Shown here in pieces: positions 20,336 through 29,086 of a DNA stretch of 29,086 bases. The stretch covers positions 1 to 29,086 of the forward strand of contig JADHZB010001768.1 of NCBI GenBank assembly GCA_015657535.1. The letters are read 5' to 3'. This stretch comes from Nephromyces sp. MM_2019. Lineage: Eukaryota; Apicomplexa; Aconoidasida; Nephromycida. A model generated the notes under the pieces. It saw nothing but the letters and a program-made list of their open reading frames with translations. It ran no database searches and was not told the DNA's origin. The position numbers and the translations under genes were made by a program. Numbering within the stretch: position 1 is the stretch's first letter; every line of letters begins with the position of its first letter.

Positions 20336-22681
20336 TTTAATATGTAATATTTTGTGTGAATTATATAGTACAGAATATGTTGAATGTATGTGTTGGAGAG
20401 TTTATATTTTGGGTAAATATATCTCTAGTGGGTACATTGCATAAAAATGTTATGAATTAAATGTTTGAATTCGAATAACAAATAGAATAATATTGGAAAC
20501 TCTCATAAAGTTACACTCAAACATACAAAAAATAAAAACAAAAGATAATTTAAAATCAAGTCATGGCTTTAAATTATGTATAAATTTTAAACTCACAGCA
20601 AACCAAACATTTACACACACACACATGAATCACACACATACACATGAACTAGAAAACACACATGTACTAGACACACACACATTAGCCATACGTACAAACA
20701 CACATGTACTATTAACACAAGCACACAATACATGCATACGCAAAACTTTTGCAAGTCACACACATGTTTTCTAAATTAAGTTATATAATATGAGTGAGGA
20801 CCTAGCTATGTGAAATTTTTTATAATTAGCAACACATGTCTTTGCAACAATTGGTTTTTAATTTAACTCTAGGATAAATAGCCTACTTTGTAGATAAAAT
20901 AGCTAATTTGCACTACTCACTACTTCTCGCTAACCTAGCAAGTTTATTTACACCCATGTAACCTAACATGTATATAATTAAACATGTAGATATTTATATA
21001 AAATACGGACAGTCACTCCCCTCCTAGACACATATAGACACACGGATGACATTAAAATTTAATTTACACTTTAACACACACTTACACATAATACACTACT
21101 ACTCCACCCACACATTACACACACATTACACACACTTTACATAGGACTGCAAAACATTCATAGACACATATACATCTTACAGGTACATTGGTGAATCCTA
21201 TATATAAAAACTACTATTTTAGATGCACACTGAGTGTATGAAAAGTCAAAAGTACTTTTGAAAACAGCGTATGTAAATAAGTGGTGTCTTGTAACATATA
21301 TATATATATATATATGTGCATCTATGTGTGTCTAATCAAATACAATGACAAGTTGTTGTTTTTAAATCTCAAAAAAAAAAAATTAATGGAAAAAAAAAAA
21401 TTCTCTTGGAATTTGCCATCATCGCAATCATTAAAAAAATGAAATTTATTTAACAAAACTTGTTTATAAGTGATACACTTAATATAATTCAGTTACCCAT
21501 TCCCAAGATTAATAATAAATATAACAACATAAACTACACACATTAACATTTTGTATATAAACATATCTTTATATAAAAAAAGTGATTTGTTACCTATTTT
21601 GGTAATCAATTTATTTTCAAATGAGTATTATCAAATATTAGACTTGTACCTCCCTTTTTATTATTTTGAAAATTATTAATTTTTTATAAAAATTAGTTTT
21701 ACACATTTTATACTCTCGCTATACAATCCATTTAATCATCAAAAACAATATATTTAACAAGAAAACATTTCTACACGAAATAATATTTTACACATTGGTA
21801 CGTCTTTATATACATGAGTAGAGAATTTATATATGTAAATCATATTTATAATTATTTCAATTATTGATACACGATACACATTAGTGTATTTATTGATTTC
21901 AATTTCTAATGTAAATATGTTTAGTGCCTATAATGATTTCAGTTGTTTATGTATATAACGTATGTATGTGTGATAAATGACTCCAACTATTGTATGAAGA
22001 TCTATGATGACACCGTTTGATTTTGTTGTTGTGTATTATATATATCTATTTGATTTTGAATAGGACTTTATGTTTTCAGTTTATCACTGTGTAAATTATT
22101 TTGTACATCTATATAATGTCTCACTTTTAAAATTTGTGTCTGCTATATAATATCTCCTCGTAAGTTATATACATATCTTTTTTTTTAATTCTAAATTCAA
22201 AGATACATGTTCAGTACACACTTTTGAAAATAGCTCATAAATATAAATACAAGTAATAACTTGTGGATAAATTATTTATTTTGCTTGTATAAATATTACA
22301 TTTCTTAAATATTTGGATACACATATTTTTGTTACATAATCACACATTTAAGTTAGATACACAAATTAATATACATCTTATATACAGATATATTGTGCAT
22401 ATATATATAAACAACTCGAGTACACAAAAATCTTAATTCTATATACAAGCACATAAAATATCGTCATCCATGATTCCAATATACACATGCACGCCTCATA
22501 CGAACACATAACAATATATACCTGCTCAAATATACACATACAAGCATAAATGGAAACTTACATATCATATACTTGCATAGACATATATGCAAATACATAG
22601 ACCTATTTTATAATCACTCTGGAATAAGATTTAATCAATAAATGTGCGTGTGTTGACAGTTTTATAAAAATTATAGACAAT
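20336..22681. other. Upstream region of the cathepsin L-like gene, CA-leaning, no gene
   Basis: CA/ACACAC tracts occur at 20610-20765, 21010-21180 and 22320-22560. A (TA)n run lies at 21298-21314 and A-rich stretches at 21370-21400. The Thr-His frame at 20493-20774 starts with TTG and has no splice partner. The sequence is otherwise AT-rich without recognisable genes. Confidence 0.55.
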
Positions 22682-24918
22682 ATGGAACAAGCTGACACTA
22701 GAGAAATTGAGTTAAAGCCTATGATTACACCAAAGACTCGATTTTTCACTCGTACAAATTTTCACGCATTAGCTATTGTTTCTTCAATATTTATTTCCTT
22801 ACTAAGTTTGACTGCGCTTACATTTTATATTGTAACCACAAGTATACCTCTCCAAATCAAACACAATCATTATGTTAAAGATAATGAAATTGATTTCAAA
22901 TTCTCACAGTTTATGGTTGAGCACAATAAGATATATAGAAATATGAATGAATATATGGAAAGGAAAAACATTTGGAAAGATAATTTCGAGTACATTAACA
23001 ACTTCAACGAGGCAGGTAATAGTCACCTAGTACATAAATTCTCGATATGTATACATATATGCAGAAAAGATATTTCTAATTAGTTTATTTTGACATGTCT
23101 TGTATAGGGTTATCTGTACACTTGATTTGATATATTTACATAACTTGATATTATGATTAAGTAGATACCAATCCCATAAAAAATACTCGTTCCATACCTA
23201 TAAAATAAACTTGTTCTTTATTTGAGCCTCCTTAATTGGGTCTACATAAGCACTGTCAATTTAGAGCTTTTTAAATTTCTATTTACACAACCAAAGGTTT
23301 TAAAAATCATTTATGCATTCCTTCATTAATAAACATTTTAAAAACTATACAGGATATGGTTCACAGTTATCTATGAATGGATTTGGTGATTTATCAAATG
23401 AGGAATTCAAGGGCACATACTTAGGATACAGTAATCCCAAAAGCTTCTACCAATCGACTATGGTATGAATAGCTAAATTAGTTTATAAAATCTATAACAT
23501 TATCTACTTTATATTTTCCTTACTCTAGTAATTTTTAAGTCTTTCTAACATATACTTTCGGGTGTGTATATACAGTTGAATTAATTAATACTTTACCTCG
23601 GGTTTTTTTTTGACATCAAGTAAATGATTTTAACTACCTTGTCTATATAGTTTAATCACAAGGATGCACCCAATTACTTTTTTCCGTATTGATTCATTTT
23701 TATTTCGCTTGAATTTTTTTCTGAATTCAAGAATTTGTTCACTAATTTTATCTGGTCTAGGTTGATGACACCCCTGAGAGTGATGAATTACCAAGTTATG
23801 TAAATTGGCATGAACATGGTTGTGTAACACCTGTGAAAGATCAAGGTCAATGGTATGTTATGCTTTCTTTAATAAAGTAGAAGAAATTCCTAGCTTATAA
23901 TCCTAAAATTTAACTTCTAGAGTTGATGAAAACCTAAAACCTAAAAAATTGAAGACGTTAAAATTTTTTTTTCCCCTTGTGTATGTACAGTGGGTCATGC
24001 TGGGCATTCAGCACAACTGGTGCCATTGAATCAGCTGTATGTATCAAAACTGGCCAATTGTACTCTCTTAGTGAGCAAGAATTGGTTGATTGTGATAGGA
24101 GTTTCAATATGGGTTGTAATGGTGGTACTATGGAAGCTGCTTTCCAATTTGTTAATGAAAATGGCGGTCTTTGCACTGAAGAAGATTATCCTTATGAAGC
24201 TATGGATGATTACTGCCAAGACAGTGGATGCAACAAATTTGCAGCAGTTAAAAATTTCAAAATGGTTCAACCAGGAAATGTAAAGGCTCTTAAGAAAGCC
24301 TTGGCAACTCATGGGCCAGTTTCTGTAGCACTGGATGGTGGCGACCCAGCTTTCCGCTTTTATAGTGGAGGTGTATTATCAGGGCCATGTGCAACCGAAT
24401 TAGATCATGCAGTTCTTGCTGTTGGTTATGGTTTTGATGAGGTGACTCAACAGGAGTACTGGTATGTTAAGAACTCTTGGGGTCCCATGTGGGGAGACAG
24501 TGGGTATATCAAAGTTGCTATGAATGTTATGGTAAGAAAATAATTAACTTGTCACACACATATATTTATATATATATGACACCTAATTTGACTTCCATTG
24601 TAAACAACTCTCAATTATTTCAAATACAATACACGTTTCAAACGTACTCTTGCGCATGTCAAATTATGTCACTTAAGCATCCTATTACACATTTGAAGAA
24701 TAATCCAGTACAAAAAAAAATTACTCAACTACACATACTAACTATATACAATTACATAGTTCAAACGTACATAACTATAACTATATATATGAAAAACATT
24801 CCATTACACATCTCAAATATATTCCATCACTATACACACTATATCTAAATTAACACATTTTCAGGGAGAAGAAGGAGAATGTGGAATCTTACTCGATGCT
24901 GTCTACCCAGTTGTTTAG
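22682..24918 (+). CDS. Cathepsin L-like papain-family cysteine protease, type II membrane-anchored, five exons
   Basis: Exons are 22682-23015, 23353-23462, 23761-23852, 23991-24531 and 24865-24918, totalling 1131 nt and 376 residues; all introns are GT-AG and in phase (1, 0, 2, 0). A short cytosolic N-terminus precedes a transmembrane helix at about 27-51, with no cleavable signal. An I29 inhibitory prodomain follows (about 72-140) with an ERFNIN-like helix and NGFGDLSNEEF. The mature C1A domain has oxyanion Gln176, nucleophile Cys182 in CGSCWAF, His318 in LDHAVLAVGYG and Asn340 in YWYVKNSWG, so it is catalytically complete. The falcipain-type C-terminal arm is absent. Plan and length fit Toxoplasma CPL and Cryptosporidium cryptopain, which act in endolysosomal compartments; the location here is inferred from the anchor. 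Introns 1-3 have no CA/TG expansion. Confidence 0.95.
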
Positions 24919-26419
24919 AAGAATCAAAAAACTTTTTTACATATGACCAAAAATTAATTGTATATTATGATATTCACTATTATTATTATCGAGTGTGTTA
25001 AAGGTAAAAGCATGGGTTTTTTTTTCTATCTTCATTCTAAAAATTTGAAAAACGAGATAAGGTGTTTAACTTACACAATTTAAACTTTTAAAATTAAGAA
25101 ATTTTATGTATCATCTAATCTTGAATAAATTTTGAACATTTCTAACTTCAAAAATTTTAATTAATATAAATTTGTGATGATCGGTAATTGTAAAATATTT
25201 TTATATTGATATTAAACACATTGTTTTAGTATATACATTGATTACATTGACCGTATTTGTTTATGTTTCAATGTATATTAAATTAATTGTGTGGGTGAGT
25301 AATTGGAGGTGGAATAGAGTTGTGTTTACGTATGGTTGTACGTTTACATATATGGGTGCTTATGTGTATTTATGTGAGTGCATTTACCTGTGTGTGTGTA
25401 TGTCTGCATATGTGTGTATGTCGATGTGTGTATACCTTTGTATGTTTGTATCACTCTGGATGCGTTTCTGTGTTCGAATATATATGTGTGTGTGATGTTT
25501 GTGTGAGTGTGTACGTGTACGCGTATATTCTATAAATTGAATCTAATTTATATTTATAATATTACATCTTTCTCAAGAGATACCCAAATAAAATCATTGT
25601 TTAATCAATTACACATTGAAAACTTGCATATAATTTTATATGATTTCTTGTTAATATTATGTTATAATATAAACTCATACATTCTAGTATATATTTATAT
25701 ATATTATGAAGAAATATCAAACAAGATGTTTATAAATATAAATACTTGTAAATTTAGACCTGTTAGAAACACAAATACAAAGAGTTCATTCATATAGTAA
25801 TATAACTAAATATCACTTTATGTGTGCCCTCGGATTTGTGTGTGTATGTGTTTACCTAGTTATGTGATTATATTTTTTCATTTTAAAAAATATCTAAGTG
25901 ATGCACACTTGTGCGTAACATAAATTACACCTACAGATCCAATATAATTTGTGTGTGCATATATCTCTATATTTACATGCACACACACACACACACATAT
26001 ACAAATATGTGTGTGCTCAATATATATATACAAGTATTAATATTATATAAACAATCTTTCATTTTTTCTACTCTATCACAATTGATATGTATATAGTGTA
26101 GTGTATATACACCTAGTATGTATAATCAAAGTATAAAGGTGTGTATATATATATGTGGTGTGTATGTGTGAATATGAAGTGTGTATGTATGTATATATAC
26201 GTAGTGTGTATGTATATATATCTGGTGTGTATGCTGTGTATACATGTATGTGCAGGGGTGAATGTGTGTATCAATACATAAACAATCCTTCAAACAGTCA
26301 AGTTATTTAGTCCATCCCATCCTCATTATTATTTACACCATAAAACATCTAATTTTGAACTATATTTCAATATTTTTTGGATATAAGTAAAGATAATTAA
26401 TAAGATTTATTACAAAAGT
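24919..26419. other. Intergenic region between protease and FAHD1-like genes, TG-rich in the middle
   Basis: AT-rich sequence with TG tracts at about 25375-25515 and 26130-26260 and a CA/TA patch at 25975-26030. The Cys-Val and Tyr-rich frames here are repeat translations. No gene is supported. The last 140 bp before the FAHD1-like start are repeat-free. Confidence 0.6.
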
Positions 26420-26607
26420 ATGTTAAAGAAAATGGCGACTGATTTCTTCAAAACAAATACACCCAAAGTTGTGTGTGTTGGACAAAATTATAAGGCCCAT
26501 TGTGAGGAAATGGGCTCACCTTACCCAACCAAACCACTCCTATTTTTCAAGCCAACAACTTGTATGACCTTTGAAGGGACACCTGTTAAACTTCCTATGG
26601 ATCAAGG

Positions 26608-26638
<31 letters not shown>

Positions 26639-28045
26639 TAGTTATATATCCATAGAATATAGAAAATACACACACACACACATACATATATACATGACAT
26701 TTACATATATATATACAAACATATATATATATGTTTTGCAAACATCAAATTGAATATGGATACATGTATTTAATATACATACATGCACATACCTTTCTTA
26801 TGAACACACACACATACACACACAGTAATTACTCATGCATGTATTTTCAGATACTAATTATACATACATACACATAGATAGTAAATGTACATACATCTGT
26901 ACCTATAAATACACACAAAACATATAGAAACTAAAACACTATCTCCCTCACACTCTACACACACGCAGCTTAGACACTAATTTTATAGATACACATAGAG
27001 AAATCAGCTTGTAAACAAAAGTTTAGGAAATATTCATTATTTGGGTGGGTGGGCATTTTTGTGTGTGGACGTGTGTGTTTTTTTGTGTATACTTGTATGC
27101 GTATTTGTGTGTGTGTATGTGTGTTTTAGTTTTTTTAAATCTTAAGAACAGAGCATTACTAAACAATTTTATTTTAACCTAATGTGTATGTATATAGGTA
27201 CATTAAATCACGAAATTGAATTGGTTGCATGTATTGGAAAACCAATGAAAAATGTATCAAAAGAAGAGGCATTAAATTATGTTGAAGGTATCACATACAC
27301 ACAATTTTTTACATAAATATAACACACACACGCTATATATTGTGTGTGTAAAACCATATAAGCAAAGCACAGATTAAATAAGCCTAATCTTCCAAATTAC
27401 CCACACACACTAATTCACGTTATACAGATAGTCTTACACTCAACTTGTATTATATTAATTTATAATCAATTCATAATACATCCCACACACACAACATTAT
27501 CACAAATTAAGTATAATCTATTCTCCACTCACAATATATATGTGCACGTAATATTTATATATACACACACAAAATATATACATTTATGCATATTATATAA
27601 TATCATACACTTTATAAATAACTATGTTCACAGATACACACACACACACATACACACACACACACCTACACACATATATATATATGATTTAATAGGTTAC
27701 ACACTTGGTGTTGATATGACCTCACGAACAATGCAAGCGAATGAAAAGAAAATGGGCTGGCCTTGGACACTCTCAAAAGGCCAAGACAATTTCTTACCAA
27801 TTATTAATAAAGTTATATCACCCTCTAAAATTGATTTAGATGATACTGGTACACACACACACACACACACACATATTTATACATATATAACTATATACAC
27901 ATACTTATATCCATGTGTACATACACACAACCATACCTACATTACTATACATACACACACTTGCACAAACACACATTCAAACACGCACACACATAAGCAC
28001 ACATACACACGCAAAATATATATTCAAGTACACACACATAAATAC

Positions 28046-28077
<32 letters not shown>

Positions 28078-28610
28078 TTATTTGCTTTAGAAATTTGGTT
28101 AGAAATTGATGGAGAAGTTAAGCAAAAGACGAATGTCAATGATATGATATTTACCGTAAAATTTAATATTATTTTATGTGTGTGTGTGTAAGCTTAATGA
28201 TATCAATGTGTGCAATTTGAATTACATTAAAAAGTGAAAACACAAAACATAATGATATTACTGTGTATAAATCTAATAATAATAATATGTGTGTATAATT
28301 TTAACAGCTCCCAACACTTCTCTCATATATTACAAAGTATATCACACTCAATCCAGGTGATTTGGTTATGACAGGTATATATCAATACTAATAATAGTAC
28401 ACACACACTTTTAATTTAATCCAATTAACCTTGCTCATTTTACACTTTTATTATTATTTACTTTACTCAAGCATGCCTATATAGAAATAGATGGACACAC
28501 ACATCTATAGATATATACATATACCTATACATATATACACAGCTAACTACACAGACACACACAATAATCACACAACCCAATATATACACTCACATACATA
28601 AACAATCAAT

Positions 28611-28643
<33 letters not shown>

Positions 28644-28792
28644 CACACACAGGTACACCTAGTGGTGTTGGGCCAGTTGTTGCGGGTAATAAAATGAAGT
28701 TTGGTATGTACAGCCCAAAATTCACTCAAAACGACACGGACGATTTTACGGCTGAATTTTATGTAGAAGGAACAACAACTGAAGATAAATAA
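26420..28792 (+). CDS. FAHD1: FAHD1-like acylpyruvate hydrolase / oxaloacetate decarboxylase, six exons
   Basis: Exons are 26420-26606, 27198-27287, 27696-27848, 28091-28155, 28308-28374 and 28653-28792, totalling 702 nt and 233 residues (human FAHD1 has about 224). All introns are GT-AG with phases 1, 1, 1, 0, 1. The fumarylacetoacetate hydrolase fold is clear: VVCVGQNYKAHCEEMG with the His27/Glu30 lid dyad, HEIEL with metal ligands Glu68 and Glu70, GVDMTSR with metal ligand Asp99, WTLSK with Lys120, MIFT, GDLVMTGTPSGVGPV, and a C-terminal beta strand. The family cleaves acylpyruvates and decarboxylates oxaloacetate using Mg2+ or Mn2+, in mitochondria in animals. No obvious presequence precedes the first strand, so location is open; a second ATG at 26432 is an alternative start. 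Introns carry CA, TG and TA microsatellites, and the coding exons carry none. Confidence 0.95.
28608..28652 (+). repeat. (CA)n tract forming the acceptor of FAHD1 intron 5
   Basis: A (CA)n run with one interruption ends in CACAG, which is the 3' splice site of the last FAHD1-like exon. There is no pyrimidine tract of normal form between the repeat and the AG. Confidence 0.9.
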
Positions 28793-28994
28793 TGTGTGTG
28801 TATCTGTGTGTATCTCTGTGTGTGTGTATCTGTGTATCTGTGTGTGTGTGTGTGTGTTGTGTGTGTGTGTGTGTGTGTATGTGTGTGTGTATCTGTGTGT
28901 GTGTGTATCTGTGTGTGTGTGTGTGTGTATCTGTGTGTGTGTGTGTGTGTATGTGTGTGTGTGTGTATCTGTGTGTGTGTGTGTGTGTGTGTAT

Positions 28995-29086
<92 letters not shown>
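28793..29086 (+). repeat. Compound (TG)n/ATCTG microsatellite in the FAHD1 3' flank, to window end
   Basis: Starting immediately after the TAA stop, TG runs are broken by about ten TATCTG or TATG interruptions, and the last 80-90 bases are uninterrupted TG. The tract runs off the window. If transcribed it would give a UG-rich 3' UTR. Confidence 0.95.

Noticed and set aside
20493..20774. 93-codon Thr-His frame as a gene
   Set aside because: Begins with TTG rather than ATG, no adjoining non-repeat exon or phase-matched splice sites found.
28793..29086. Telomere or subtelomere at the window end
   Set aside because: The tract is TG/ATCTG microsatellite without a telomeric G-run unit; the window edge is probably just a cut or an assembly limit.
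1..29086. Reassigned stop codons, as in many ciliates
   Set aside because: The genes end at TAA, TGA and TAG, and no reconstructed exon needs read-through of any of them.

Overview
This is eukaryotic nuclear DNA from an AT-rich, intron-rich protist genome that is saturated with (CA)n/(TG)n and (TA)n microsatellites. Seven protein-coding genes can be reconstructed. Six are split by 20 GT-AG introns, and the reading phase matches across every junction I propose. TAA, TAG and TGA all serve as stops, so the nuclear code looks standard. The cysteine protease is a type II membrane-anchored cathepsin L of the kind known from Toxoplasma and Cryptosporidium. That makes an alveolate, probably apicomplexan-like, organism my best guess, but only a guess.

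Layout. (1) 273-2190, minus, four exons: small type I membrane protein with a cysteine-rich PSI-like ectodomain, resembling PTTG1IP in plan. (2) 3049-5997, plus, two exons: 830-residue protein full of Thr-His tracts, with a possible mitochondrial leader. (3) 6589-8314, minus, five exons: EAPP-like protein. (4) 10101-12515, plus, intronless: degenerate AAA ATPase that stops before the lid subdomain. (5) 14024-16117, minus, four exons: 338-residue helical protein I do not recognise. (6) 22682-24918, plus, five exons: cathepsin L-like protease with all catalytic residues. (7) 26420-28792, plus, six exons: FAHD1-like acylpyruvate hydrolase with all expected active-site residues. Between genes 5 and 7 the density falls, and 16118-22681 holds no gene I can support.

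The genes do not form a pathway; this looks like an ordinary chromosomal neighbourhood of housekeeping and lineage-specific genes. The striking property is the DNA between and inside them. CA/TG microsatellites occur in coding exons (in frame as Thr-His), next to splice sites, and in minisatellites of 18 to 57 bp. In all three divergent intergenic regions the repeat polarity switches from TG on the left to CA on the right, so each gene's 5' flank is CA-rich on its own sense strand. That polarity rule and the Thr-His proteins are the most interesting signals here. No tRNA, rRNA, CRISPR array or intact transposon was seen.
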